DNA from: Candidatus Geothermarchaeota archaeon
GTDB lineage: Archaea; Thermoproteota; Nitrososphaeria; Geothermarchaeales; JDFR-13
Assembly (NCBI GenBank): GCA_015523725.1
Contig: WAJV01000071.1
Location: forward strand, 1 to 43,336
Reading direction: 5' to 3'
DNA length: 43,336 nt
Made by a program: the position numbers and the translations under genes. Below are positions 1 to 8,516 of this stretch, one piece after another. Under the pieces are notes generated by a model. It did not search any database and was not told the origin of the DNA. It saw nothing but the letters and a program-made list of their open reading frames with translations. The stretch's first letter is position 1. Each line of letters starts with the position of its first letter.

Positions 1-1
1 A

Positions 2-556
2 CCCTATATATACAAATCAAAGAGTTTTTTAGATCTATATTCCTACACTGGAGCATTTGGGATACATCAACTACTTAGCAAAACCGAGAAGGGATACTTT
101 GTTGAAGAAGACAAAGCTGCTTTCGAGAATCTATTAAGAAACATACGACTAAATAATCTTGTGGAGAAAGCCCATCCCATAAATGATAAGGTTGAAAAAG
201 TATTAAAAGAAGAACATAAAGCTGATTTGATAATAATAGATCCCCCAGCATTCGCTCCAATGAAGACAAAAATGAATCAAGGCATTAGAAAATATACAAG
301 CATATTAAGGAAAGTGATTGAAAAGACCACGGGAAAAGTCCTATTCATAAGTAGCTGCAGTTATTTCATAAATAGTAAAACGCTCTTAAATAAAATAATT
401 TTACCGAGTCTAAGACAATATGTAGATACATTCTGGATACTGGGAGGAGTAAGAAAGGCATCCCCCGATCATCCGATAAAACCATATCATCCACAATTAG
501 ATTATCTAAAAGCCTATGTACTACTAATAAACAAGAAAAGTAAAATATATCTCTAA
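2..556 (+). CDS. RlmI-type SAM-dependent methyltransferase, 3' part
   Basis: C-terminal 184 codons of a class I S-adenosylmethionine-dependent methyltransferase. The frame is open from the first bases of the window, so the gene starts upstream and the GTG at 161 is only an internal codon. Motif I is visible as LDLYSYTGAFGIH near position 30-70, then an acidic residue pair (FVEED) for SAM ribose binding. Motif IV is DPPAFAP around 240, followed by LFISSCSYFI. This order and the DPPxF/A motif resemble the COG1092 (RlmI) family of cytosine-C5 rRNA methyltransferases; the N-terminal PUA domain typical of that family would lie outside the window. The exact RNA target cannot be read from the sequence. 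Followed at 25 bases by a small basic protein gene on the same strand. Confidence 0.8.
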   Translation, partial: PYIYKSKSFLDLYSYTGAFGIHQLLSKTEKGYFVEEDKAAFENLLRNIRLNNLVEKAHPINDKVEKVLKEEHKADLIIIDPPAFAPMKTKMNQGIRKYTSILRKVIEKTTGKVLFISSCSYFINSKTLLNKIILPSLRQYVDTFWILGGVRKASPDHPIKPYHPQLDYLKAYVLLINKKSKIYL

Positions 557-580
557 GAAAATTCATTTAATATACTTGAA

Positions 581-955
581 ATGCCAAGATATGTACTAGT
601 ATACACTAAAAAGTCAAAGAGAAAGGAGGTTGGTGAAGTAGTTACATATGATAAAGATGGAGTTATCGGAATATTCCATAAAAAAGCACCACTAACAAGA
701 GAATTGAAACCAGGCATGTTAGTAGTCGCCAGAATAATAAGCACAAAATCAAAAAACAGAAACTATTATATACTCTATCCTGAACTAATACTAAAAAACC
801 ATAAAATCCCGAAGAAATATGACAAAAATATAGTGATTTGGGGAAGACCAGCCTATAAAGAATTGAGAAAGAGAAAAGTTCAAGCTAGGAAAAACAAACT
901 AAGCAAATTAATCAAAAAAGTTGACCAAGAGATCAATAAATTAAAGAGTAAATAG
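581..955 (+). CDS. Small basic protein of unknown function
   Basis: 124 residues, not recognised. The first 80 residues look like a compact beta-rich domain (EVVTYDKDGVIGIF, then PGMLVVARIIS), reminiscent of an OB- or TRAM-like barrel. The tail from about residue 95 is Lys/Arg-rich and probably helical. The high positive charge suggests nucleic-acid or ribosome binding; this is inference only. It lies 25 bases after a probable rRNA methyltransferase on the same strand, so the two may be cotranscribed, and it ends 5 bases from the convergent next gene. ATG 581 has no clear Shine-Dalgarno sequence. Confidence 0.6.
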   Translation: MPRYVLVYTKKSKRKEVGEVVTYDKDGVIGIFHKKAPLTRELKPGMLVVARIISTKSKNRNYYILYPELILKNHKIPKKYDKNIVIWGRPAYKELRKRKVQARKNKLSKLIKKVDQEINKLKSK

Positions 956-960
956 GCAAT

Positions 961-1491
961 TCATCTCTCCAATCTACTCATAATTATTGCACTCGAAAGA
1001 GAAGTATCACCGATAAACCTAGAATTCCAGTTAGAATCAACTACAAAGATCCTAGCCCTGCCAGTATCATGCCCCAATCTACTCGATATTAAACCATCTT
1101 TATCGAATAGCCACCTATATTTATTAAACAATAGTGGATAATTACTAACTAAATATTCCTTAAAAGCCTTTAAGTCATCTCCCGACAATATGATCAAAAC
1201 TCTATACCCCTTAAAGCTAAAGAATCCGCCTAAATCATTCAACATGCCAGCTAACTTATCAAACTCCCCGCCCACCACACCATTATAAACAATGAGTAGC
1301 AGTTTAGTGGACTTAAAATTATATAAATGATATTTTTCCCCCGTATCTATATCCATTACCTCAAATTCACCTAGAGACTTGGTAGATACACTAAACTGCT
1401 GAAACAATTGGGTAATTATTAGAGCTGCTACAGATACAGAGAAAAGGAGGAGAATTATTAGAGACCCTAATTTCCTCGCATCCAACTTCAT
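961..1491 (-). CDS. Membrane-anchored thioredoxin-fold protein lacking cysteines
   Basis: 176 residues. An N-terminal signal anchor (LGSLIILLLFSVSVAALII, about residues 9-27) is followed by a domain with the strand/helix rhythm of the TlpA/AhpC redoxin fold. Visible pieces are FEVMDIDTG and YHLYNFKSTKLLLIVYN, a long helix, RVLIILSGDD, WLFDKDG and RARIFVVDSN. At the site where a redoxin would carry CxxC there is YNGVVGGEFD, and there is no cysteine in the whole protein. It therefore cannot act as a classical thiol oxidoreductase and may be a structural or chaperone relative. It faces outside the membrane if the anchor is read normally. It is convergent with the preceding gene. The fold call is by pattern only. 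Confidence 0.6.
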   Translation of the reverse strand: MKLDARKLGSLIILLLFSVSVAALIITQLFQQFSVSTKSLGEFEVMDIDTGEKYHLYNFKSTKLLLIVYNGVVGGEFDKLAGMLNDLGGFFSFKGYRVLIILSGDDLKAFKEYLVSNYPLLFNKYRWLFDKDGLISSRLGHDTGRARIFVVDSNWNSRFIGDTSLSSAIIMSRLER

Positions 1492-1571
1492 AAAAAACAG
1501 ATGAATCTAGAGAATGTATAAACATTTATTTATAAAACTTACTCAATAATATAGAGTAGAATATTTTGGGG

Positions 1572-1599
1572 AGCGGGTTTCCAATTATATAAGCCCGCT
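1572..1599 (+). promoter_or_regulatory. speD promoter with inverted repeat flanking the TATA box
   Basis: TATA box TTATATA at 1585-1591, 25 bases before ATG 1616, so the transcript is probably almost leaderless. The box is enclosed by an inverted repeat: AGCGGG at 1572-1577 and CCCGCT at 1594-1599, extended inward with one mismatch. A repressor dimer bound here would block TBP/TFB. The repeat is G+C-rich in an A+T-rich region, so it is unlikely to be chance. A short RNA hairpin is the alternative, but most of the repeat lies upstream of the expected start site. Confidence 0.5.
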
Positions 1600-1615
1600 G
1601 AAAATATGAGGAAAA

Positions 1616-1996
1616 ATGAGGAGGAAAAAAGGTATTCACATAATGTTGGATTTATATGGCGTAGACCCCAAAAAATTAGATAATCCTATATTCCTCAATA
1701 GACTAATTTCTAAAGCCATTTCAGAAAGTGGATTAAAATCCTTCGGAACCTTATACCATAAATTTCAACCAATGGGCTTTACCGCCGTAACATTATTAGA
1801 GGCCAGTCATATATCTATACATACTTGGCCAGAATATAAACATGCGACAATAGATATCTACGCATGTGACGAATGGGAAAAAGCTAAAAGAGCTGCAAAA
1901 ATAATAATCACTGGCATGAAACCCAAGAGACTAAGGAAAAGCATTAGATCCAGGGGATACATATACATACCAGAGGAGGCAAAAATTGAGAAGTGA
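1616..1996 (+). CDS. speD: S-adenosylmethionine decarboxylase-family proenzyme (SpeD-like)
   Basis: 126 residues, the size of prokaryotic class 1B AdoMet decarboxylase. It is a pyruvoyl enzyme made by self-cleavage before Ser64 in EASHISIHTWPE (residues 62-73). The catalytic His69 and Cys84 (IYAC) are present. The residue before the cleaved serine is Ala, whereas many SpeD proteins have Glu. It makes decarboxylated AdoMet, the aminopropyl donor for spermidine-type polyamines. Crenarchaeal paralogs of this family can be arginine decarboxylases, so the substrate needs checking; coupling to speE favours AdoMet. ATG 1616 fits the usual N-terminus (RKKGIHIMLDLYG). It overlaps speE by 11 bases, indicating translational coupling. 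Confidence 0.88.
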   Translation: MRRKKGIHIMLDLYGVDPKKLDNPIFLNRLISKAISESGLKSFGTLYHKFQPMGFTAVTLLEASHISIHTWPEYKHATIDIYACDEWEKAKRAAKIIITGMKPKRLRKSIRSRGYIYIPEEAKIEK

Positions 1997-2786
1997 AAAA
2001 TATATAATAGAAAAATTTGTAAAAGGACCATATGGATATAGTTATGTCGCCACACCAATCATAGAAGAAATTATAAAAATTAAATCAAATTATCAAGAAA
2101 TTAAAGTGGTTAAGACACCCTTCGGAAAAACACTAGTGTTAGACGGAATAATTCAGTTAACAGAGTATGATGAACAATTATATCATGAAGCCCTAGTAAA
2201 ACCATCCTATAAAAAAACATTTAGAAATATATTGATCCTTGGAGGTGGTGACGGAGGGGCGGCTAGAGAACTAATAAAAATAAATCCAGATACTCATATA
2301 ACCATCGTTGATATAGACCCCATGGTAACTGAAATAATAGAGAAATATTTACCAGAGGTGCCTAAAGGCATATTCACAAGAAAAAACGTAAAGCTTATAA
2401 ATTCAGACGCATGGAAATATGTTGAGAATACACATGAAAAATACGACTATATTCTCGTAGACCTTACAGATATTAGGGAAGAGGATAACCAAGTCAATCG
2501 CTTCTACCAAAAAAAATTCATGAATCTATTGAGTAAGATATTAAAAAAGGATGGAAGAATAGTCTACTTCCTAGGCCTATACCCAGTTGATATAAATATA
2601 ATCGAGAAATTCTTAAAAGATGCTGAAATGGCATATAAACACTACAAAATATACGGTAGATATATTCCCTCGTTCGGTGGCATATGGACATATATAACAC
2701 TATCGAATAAACCAATAAAATTAAAGAGGGTAAATGGAGTAATCGATTTAACCCATAACATCAGTAAAGCAAAGATAAAAATCTGA
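1986..2786 (+). CDS. speE: Spermidine synthase / aminopropyltransferase
   Basis: 266 residues. Transfers the aminopropyl group of decarboxylated AdoMet to putrescine or a longer polyamine. Family marks: YDEQLYHEAL (residues 61-70, equivalent to DE-x-YHE in SpeE), the nucleotide-binding GGGDGG at 86-91, an acidic VDIDP after it, and the catalytic-loop region YILVDLTD. The start is TTG 1986 inside the last codons of speD; no in-frame ATG fits better, and MRSEKYIIEKF aligns with the usual beta-hairpin start. Thermophilic archaeal homologs can also make thermospermine or longer and branched polyamines, so product specificity is open. Confidence 0.9.
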   Translation: MRSEKYIIEKFVKGPYGYSYVATPIIEEIIKIKSNYQEIKVVKTPFGKTLVLDGIIQLTEYDEQLYHEALVKPSYKKTFRNILILGGGDGGAARELIKINPDTHITIVDIDPMVTEIIEKYLPEVPKGIFTRKNVKLINSDAWKYVENTHEKYDYILVDLTDIREEDNQVNRFYQKKFMNLLSKILKKDGRIVYFLGLYPVDINIIEKFLKDAEMAYKHYKIYGRYIPSFGGIWTYITLSNKPIKLKRVNGVIDLTHNISKAKIKI

Positions 2787-2790
2787 ATAT

Positions 2791-4776
2791 CTAAGCTTCA
2801 AATAGTATCTCTAAATATCTGTCCGGGATCTTAATGCCTGGAATAGATTTTAACAACATCTTTGCCTCATCACTAGATAAAAACTCAATCAAATCCTTCA
2901 ATGAAGAAGACAATCTTAAACTCCTCTTATTAATCAAGAAATCATAATACTCCCACCCAATCGGTATAAAATCCACCCTCCTCCCAAATACAGATGATCT
3001 AGAAGCGATACCTACATCAGCCTTACCACTCTCAACATGATATACTACCGAAGTATGTGTCTTAGCCTGAGTATGATACCCTATAATTCTCCTAGCCACA
3101 TCATTAAACTCCAAATTATTCTCAAATGAATACTTCTTAAGCCAAATATCTAGGAAAACCCTAGTCCCACTACCTTTTACTCTGTTAATAAACCTAACAC
3201 CCTTATTTACTATATCATCCAAACCCTTAATATTCTTTGGATTCCCCCTAGCAACAACGAGCCCAAACTCCCTCATGAAACCCCTAAGCAACAGCACATC
3301 CTTAACTCTTCTCTCCTTAATAATCGGCAAATTATATTCACCACTCTTATAGTCAAGTATATGTATACCAGCAAAATCATTATAACCCTCCTCAATCGCC
3401 TTCAACCCACCAAAAGAGCCAGAGTATACAACTTTAACTCCACTCAAATCATTCAGATCCAGAAAAGCATTCACTAAACGATCCAATGCAATACTATGAC
3501 TCGATATAATAACTAAATCTGCTGGTGAAAAAGTTTCCTCAAATAGATAAATCTTTCTAACCTCACCCCTATCAATGAAATTCTCCCTCTCACCAATCTC
3601 AACATAACCATCTGCTAAATAAAGTGTAGATATGGCTCCACTAGATAGATAGACAGGATAGAAATATAATTTATCCCCCAACCTCCTTAAGAAGACTGCC
3701 TCAAGCCTCCTAACACCCAACCTCCCGCGGACAACCTCACCAGAAACTGCGTCAATAGTGTTAGCAGATAATAATGGTAACCCAGAAAAACCTCTAATAA
3801 TATTAGAGAAAAGTAAGTTATAGATCATAAGGCAACTAACAGGAAACCCAGGCAATCCAATAAAAAGCTTCCCATTAACCAATGCAGCCAAAGTAGGCTT
3901 CCCAGGACTCACCTCTACACCATGGAAAATGAATTTGACTGACTCAAACGAATTAATAACATTATATAAATTATCTCTTACACCGACGCTTGTAGAGCCA
4001 CTAGTAATCACAATATCATACTCTTTAACGGCCCTACTAATCTTACCATATAAATCATTAACATCATCACCCACAATTCCCAAATAGTAAGGAATCCCCC
4101 CATCCCGCTTAACCAGAGAAGAGATTGTATATGCATTAACATCATATATTTTACCTGAAGGTAGACTCTCACCTGGCCTAACTAACTCATCACCAGTACT
4201 TAATATCGCAACCCTTGGCTTAACATATACCTTAATACGAGACCTACCTATAGCAGCCAAAATACCCACTTCTCTAGCACCAATCAAAACACCTTTCCTC
4301 AACACTGTCTCGCCCATAGAAACATCAGAACCAGCATACTGAATCCAATCTCCTGGTGAAACTTGTTTAAATACATCAATAAACCCATCACCTGTCACAG
4401 TATATTCTTCCATAACAACCGCATCAGCCCCCCCAGGGATAGGGGAACCAGTCGCTACATAAACAGCTTCTCCCTCATTAATATATACCCTCTTATCACT
4501 ACCCGCCACCAGCCTATCAACCACCGACAACCTAATAGGTGAGTCCTCCCTAGCACCTGAAACATCGATACTCCTAACGGCATAACCATCTCTAAGCGAC
4601 CTATCATACGGGGGAACATCAACATCAGCAACGACATCCTCAGCTAGCACTCTTCCAAACGAATCCTCCAAAGACACTTCCTCAGTCCCTAAGGGTCTAG
4701 GCCTAACAACCTCACGTAATATTCTAAGAGCATCCTCAATCGAAACAAGGTTCCTAAATACCCTCCCCATCCTCAA
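2791..4776 (-). CDS. moeA: MoeA fused to a periplasmic-binding-like domain
   Basis: 661 residues in two parts. Residues 1-400 are MoeA (molybdopterin molybdotransferase): PPYDRSLRDGYAVRS near residue 55, a TGSPIPGGADAVV stretch near 110, VAILSTGDEL near 190, ITSGSTSVG near 260, SPGKP and GLPGFPVS near 290-315. Residues about 415-661 form a type 2 periplasmic-binding-like domain (AEDLVIISSHS-like start, GSGTRVFLDIWL, DVGIASRSS), a fusion known from archaea and some bacteria. The second domain may sense or present molybdate or tungstate. The first 23 bases overlap the upstream moeA, so both are translated from one message. MoeA inserts Mo or W into adenylylated molybdopterin. Confidence 0.9.
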   Translation of the reverse strand: MRMGRVFRNLVSIEDALRILREVVRPRPLGTEEVSLEDSFGRVLAEDVVADVDVPPYDRSLRDGYAVRSIDVSGAREDSPIRLSVVDRLVAGSDKRVYINEGEAVYVATGSPIPGGADAVVMEEYTVTGDGFIDVFKQVSPGDWIQYAGSDVSMGETVLRKGVLIGAREVGILAAIGRSRIKVYVKPRVAILSTGDELVRPGESLPSGKIYDVNAYTISSLVKRDGGIPYYLGIVGDDVNDLYGKISRAVKEYDIVITSGSTSVGVRDNLYNVINSFESVKFIFHGVEVSPGKPTLAALVNGKLFIGLPGFPVSCLMIYNLLFSNIIRGFSGLPLLSANTIDAVSGEVVRGRLGVRRLEAVFLRRLGDKLYFYPVYLSSGAISTLYLADGYVEIGERENFIDRGEVRKIYLFEETFSPADLVIISSHSIALDRLVNAFLDLNDLSGVKVVYSGSFGGLKAIEEGYNDFAGIHILDYKSGEYNLPIIKERRVKDVLLLRGFMREFGLVVARGNPKNIKGLDDIVNKGVRFINRVKGSGTRVFLDIWLKKYSFENNLEFNDVARRIIGYHTQAKTHTSVVYHVESGKADVGIASRSSVFGRRVDFIPIGWEYYDFLINKRSLRLSSSLKDLIEFLSSDEAKMLLKSIPGIKIPDRYLEILFEA

Positions 4777-6022
4777 TCACATCCCTGTACAAGTAAACCC
4801 TAACTAGACTCCCCTCCTCATATCCCTCAACATTCTCAGGAATCAATAGAAAACCATCCCCACGAGCCAAACTACTCAGGACACCGGCACCCGACGCATA
4901 TATAGGCTCAATTAAATATGAATCACCTTTCTTTACAACTTTACACCTAACCACCTGAAGTGTCCCCAGCTTGGAAGCCACCCTTCTTCTCAACCTACCC
5001 TCAACAACTTTAGGATATAAATTACCCTTAACTCCAGCCATCTTAAGAATAACTGGAACCAAGAAAATATATGTAGATATTGCGGCAGCTACCGGATATC
5101 CGGGAAGACCAATGAAAGGCTTTCCATCTACAATCGCAAAAAGAACTGGTTTCGAGGGTTGTAAAGCAACACCATGCAATAACACACTTCCCCTCCTACT
5201 AATATAATCAGTAACCAAATCCCCCCTACCTAATGAAGTACCACCAGTAGTAACAATAATATCACTATCAAGCAATGATGATTCTACAAACTCGCTGAGA
5301 CCATTAAGATCATCACCTACAATAATGCTCCTAACAAATTCTGTGGGCCATCTAGACAACATCCCCATAACCAAGACCCTATTACTCTCATAAATACCCC
5401 CCTCCCTCCTCTCCTCAGACACATCAACCAACTCGCTCCCAACAGACGCTAAGGAAATCCTAACTCGCCTATACACCTCAATCTCAGATATACCGATAGT
5501 TCTTAATAGTGCAGCATCAACTGGATGTATAAAATGGCCTTTTCTAAACAATAATTCACCTTTTTTAATATCCTCCCCCTTAACAGATACATTGGAATAC
5601 TTAGATACACTCCTATAGACATCGATGAATCCATTATTATACTCCGTATCCTCCAGCAACACCACAGCATCAGCTCCCTTAGGTAATTGAGCACCAGTAT
5701 CTATTCTAACAGCCTCAAACTCATTGACAACTCCTATATAGGGTTGAGAAGTAGTAGCGCTACCTACAACCCTCAATCTAATCGGGTTATTGGGAGATGC
5801 ACCTGAAACATCGATACTCCTAACAGCATATCCATCCATAGCCGCCCTATCAAAGGGAGGCACATCATCACCAGCCACTATATCACTATATAGAACCCTA
5901 CCCACTGAATTATCCACCGAAACAGTCTCATTATCCACGGGAGATATATTATCCAGCATAATCCTTAAGGCATCGTCAACCAACACGAGCTCTTTAAATC
6001 CCCTCTCTCTGATCAACCCCAT
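4754..6022 (-). CDS. moeA: Molybdopterin molybdotransferase MoeA
   Basis: 422 residues, full-length stand-alone MoeA. Marks: PPFDRAAMDGYAVRS, TGAQLPKGADAVV, VTTGGTSLGRGD, LQPSKPV and FIGLPGYPVAAAIS, followed by the C-terminal beta-barrel. It catalyses metal insertion into the pterin dithiolene to finish the molybdenum or tungsten cofactor. It is upstream of, and overlaps by 23 bases, the MoeA-PBP fusion; archaea commonly carry two MoeA types, possibly one for W and one for Mo. ATG 6022 is preceded by a GGTGT ribosome-binding site. moaA lies 77 bases upstream on the same strand. Confidence 0.92.
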   Translation of the reverse strand: MGLIRERGFKELVLVDDALRIMLDNISPVDNETVSVDNSVGRVLYSDIVAGDDVPPFDRAAMDGYAVRSIDVSGASPNNPIRLRVVGSATTSQPYIGVVNEFEAVRIDTGAQLPKGADAVVLLEDTEYNNGFIDVYRSVSKYSNVSVKGEDIKKGELLFRKGHFIHPVDAALLRTIGISEIEVYRRVRISLASVGSELVDVSEERREGGIYESNRVLVMGMLSRWPTEFVRSIIVGDDLNGLSEFVESSLLDSDIIVTTGGTSLGRGDLVTDYISRRGSVLLHGVALQPSKPVLFAIVDGKPFIGLPGYPVAAAISTYIFLVPVILKMAGVKGNLYPKVVEGRLRRRVASKLGTLQVVRCKVVKKGDSYLIEPIYASGAGVLSSLARGDGFLLIPENVEGYEEGSLVRVYLYRDVIEDGEGI

Positions 6023-6098
6023 AGATCAAGACACCTAACAATATACATCTAAATAAAAAACAATTAAAAACTTACTTAGAACAAGAAGGCGAAGGGAA

Positions 6099-7079
6099 TT
6101 AGATTACACATGAATCAGTTATAGGTATCGACTCCACCGACTCTACATCCTCCTTATAGAATGGCTCTCTGTTCAATATAGCCATAAAATATGCCCTAGC
6201 AATCTCCTTATCACTTGCACCACTCCTCATTAAACCTAAGAAATCAACATAATTATCTGTCCTCATCAAACAGGGCTTAAACTTACCGTCATAAGTTATT
6301 CTTATACGGTCATTACCCATACAAAATGCATGATTATGCATGGGCTTAACAAACTCGACGGCAACACCGTTACTCAAAAAATAGACAGGCCTATTATGAA
6401 GCTTCCTATACTTTACCTTCACAGCCTTTTCACTAATAATTGACTCGACTTTCCTGAGATCATAATGATATGCCTTATAAAACTGAGTATTAACATTCAG
6501 CAACTCAATAAATTGAACAACAGTCTTAGGATACCCTCCCAAACTATAACTAAATTCAATTAAGCGATCTACTTCATCTGTATTAATACCCCTAAGCAAA
6601 ACCATATTTAGTTTAACTGGCTTCAATCCAACCTCAACCGCAGTCTCAATAGCCTTCACAGTATAATCCCTCTTATCCACACCAGTAATCAATAGATACC
6701 TAGCCCTATCCAAGCTATGAATACTTATATTAACCCTATCCAAACCATGCTCCTTAAGATCACCAGCCAACTCAACTAATCTAGTACCATTGGTCGTCAT
6801 AGATATTTCTTCAATACCCGCTCCCTTTACATTATCAAGTATATCAATTATATCACTTCTAAGTAATGGCTCACCACCAGTCAACTTAATATACCTAACA
6901 CCAAACTTATGTAGAATTCTAACCACCCGACCAATCTCCTCTGCCGTCATTAAACTCCTATCGTTACCTGATAATCCCTCCTTATGGCAGAAAACACAAC
7001 CGAAATTACAAAGATTCGAACTATTCAGACTGATTCTTGCGCCTCTAACCGGCCTACCATAACGGTCAACTAATACCAT
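6099..7079 (-). CDS. moaA: GTP 3',8-cyclase (radical SAM) MoaA
   Basis: 326 residues. First enzyme of molybdenum cofactor synthesis: opens GTP by radical SAM chemistry on the way to cyclic pyranopterin phosphate. The radical SAM cluster motif CNFGCVFC is at about residues 28-35, with the LTGGEPLLR SAM-binding stretch near 65. The C-terminal substrate cluster normally uses CxxC plus one more Cys; here the region reads FCMGNDRIR and KPCLM, so the second Cys is Asn and only two ligands remain. The tail is ITDSCVI rather than the Gly-Gly end of bacterial MoaA. Both changes may be normal in this lineage. GGTGG precedes ATG 7079, and a palindrome lies in its promoter. Confidence 0.9.
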   Translation of the reverse strand: MVLVDRYGRPVRGARISLNSSNLCNFGCVFCHKEGLSGNDRSLMTAEEIGRVVRILHKFGVRYIKLTGGEPLLRSDIIDILDNVKGAGIEEISMTTNGTRLVELAGDLKEHGLDRVNISIHSLDRARYLLITGVDKRDYTVKAIETAVEVGLKPVKLNMVLLRGINTDEVDRLIEFSYSLGGYPKTVVQFIELLNVNTQFYKAYHYDLRKVESIISEKAVKVKYRKLHNRPVYFLSNGVAVEFVKPMHNHAFCMGNDRIRITYDGKFKPCLMRTDNYVDFLGLMRSGASDKEIARAYFMAILNREPFYKEDVESVESIPITDSCVI

Positions 7080-7097
7080 AGAGCATCAGCCACCAAT

Positions 7098-7110
7098 ATA
7101 ACAATGTTAT
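7098..7110. promoter_or_regulatory. Perfect 13-bp palindrome in the moaA promoter
   Basis: ATAACAATGTTAT, a perfect 6+1+6 dyad centred on one base. It lies between a TATA-like element (about 7112-7120, read on the minus strand) and the moaA ATG at 7079, where a bound repressor would block transcription. A metal- or cofactor-responsive regulator is a guess from the target genes. Confidence 0.4.
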
Positions 7111-7176
7111 CTAATTAAATACTAATAGCAATAATTAACTAATAAATATATGATAATATAGATACATGATAAAATA

Positions 7177-7611
7177 TCACTTAAACTGGCTCAGAAACTC
7201 CTCAGCCAATCTAATTAATTTCCTAGTATTGTTGAAAGAGGCTAGTTTCAATGCAGCCTCGAAATCAACCCATTTATAAGCAACATGTTCCCTAGAAATC
7301 CTAACATCATTGGATAAAGCCTCGGCTAAGTAGAAAATAACCTTCTTATGAACCAAAATACCTCCCCTCCTTTTATAATAATATTCAATCTCTTCTCTAA
7401 ACCCATCATAAAAACGGAAATTACTGATACCAGTCTCCTCAATCAATTCACGTTTCGCCGTATATTCAGGCTCCTCCCCAGCCTCAATATTTCCCTTAGG
7501 GAGATCCCAATGCCCTCGCCTATGCTTGAGCAACAAATATTTTCTAATACCGCCATCGTTATAGAAAAGAACAGCTCCCGCCGACCTCTCCTCAACCTTA
7601 GCCCTAACCAT
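7177..7611 (-). CDS. Nudix hydrolase
   Basis: 144 residues. The Nudix box is complete at residues 40-62: G-x5-E-x7-RELxEETGI (GNIEAGEE...TAKRELIEETGI). The preceding HRRGHWDLPKG and the small size match the archaeal/eukaryotic Ap4A hydrolase-like (MutT/NUDT2) group, which cleaves diadenosine tetraphosphate or related nucleoside diphosphate compounds. A cytoplasmic housecleaning role is likely; the substrate cannot be set from the sequence. It has its own upstream gap from the divergent metal-dependent hydrolase gene. Confidence 0.85.
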   Translation of the reverse strand: MVRAKVEERSAGAVLFYNDGGIRKYLLLKHRRGHWDLPKGNIEAGEEPEYTAKRELIEETGISNFRFYDGFREEIEYYYKRRGGILVHKKVIFYLAEALSNDVRISREHVAYKWVDFEAALKLASFNNTRKLIRLAEEFLSQFK

Positions 7612-7737
7612 AACACCTACTCACCAAGCAGAACAAATATTAACATAACGCATTGGAATATTAGTTTAAGCAATCACCAATAATAAATATTAAATTATAA
7701 TCCATAAATCTAAGAATTTTATTAAGGGTGGATGTTT

Positions 7738-8454
7738 ATGAGTCACCTAAAGGTTACATGGATTATACACTCTGGATTTATCCTAGAATACATTGATGGA
7801 ACAAATAGCGTAAAGATTGTAGTAGATCCATTCCTACAACCACTTGGAGACACCAAAGAAAAGTGGTTGGAAAAGATGAGTGACACAGACCTCCTACTAT
7901 TAACTCATGGACACTTCGATCACATGGGCGACGCATGTGAAGTGCTGAGCAGAGCCCCTAAAGCGACGTATATAGGGATATATGAAATATTTAATCAAAT
8001 AAGTAAGGAGTGTGGTGGAAAAAACGAGGGTGTTGGAATGAACATAGGTGGAACATGGACATATAAAAAGAATAATTTAAGTATTCCCATAACAATGGTA
8101 CAAGCGACCCATAGTTCTGACTATGGCTCACCAACAGGCTTCATTATTAAATTCCCAAACTTCCCAGTTTATCATCCAGGAGATACTGGGGTATTTAGTG
8201 ATATGAGACTATTCGGAGAATTATATAATATTCGATTAGCCCTCCTACCAATAGGGAGCCACTTCACAATGGGTATTCCCGAAGCAGTAAAAGCAGTTGA
8301 ACTAATAAGACCAAAGTATGTAATACCGATGCATTACAACACATTCCCACTAATAGAAGCGGATCCATATGAATTCAAAAAGAAGGTTGAGGAAAAAACC
8401 GATACTGAAGTGATAGTGCTAAAGCCGGGAGAAAGCTATACTTTCGAAGTCTAA
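7738..8454 (+). CDS. UPF0173-like metallo-beta-lactamase-fold hydrolase
   Basis: 238 residues. The metal-binding HxHxDH signature is THGHFDHMGDA, close to residue 60, with further ligands in PGDTGVF and MHYNTFP. Length and motif spacing match the UPF0173 family of metal-dependent hydrolases related to UlaG; its natural substrate is not settled. Two in-frame ATGs exist (7732 and 7738). GGGTGG lies directly against 7732 but at good spacing from 7738, so 7738 is chosen. It is divergent from the Nudix gene, and the A+T-rich gap between them has no other visible feature. Confidence 0.82.
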   Translation: MSHLKVTWIIHSGFILEYIDGTNSVKIVVDPFLQPLGDTKEKWLEKMSDTDLLLLTHGHFDHMGDACEVLSRAPKATYIGIYEIFNQISKECGGKNEGVGMNIGGTWTYKKNNLSIPITMVQATHSSDYGSPTGFIIKFPNFPVYHPGDTGVFSDMRLFGELYNIRLALLPIGSHFTMGIPEAVKAVELIRPKYVIPMHYNTFPLIEADPYEFKKKVEEKTDTEVIVLKPGESYTFEV

Positions 8455-8516
8455 TCACCACCAATTATTTATAAATTTTTTAGTATACTCCACTAAACCA
8501 TTCATCAAACGATGAC

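Noticed and set aside
5275-5320. C-box-like ATGATGA followed by CTGA on the plus strand within moeA
   Set aside because: No second C'/D pair at proper spacing and it is wholly inside a well-conserved coding region.
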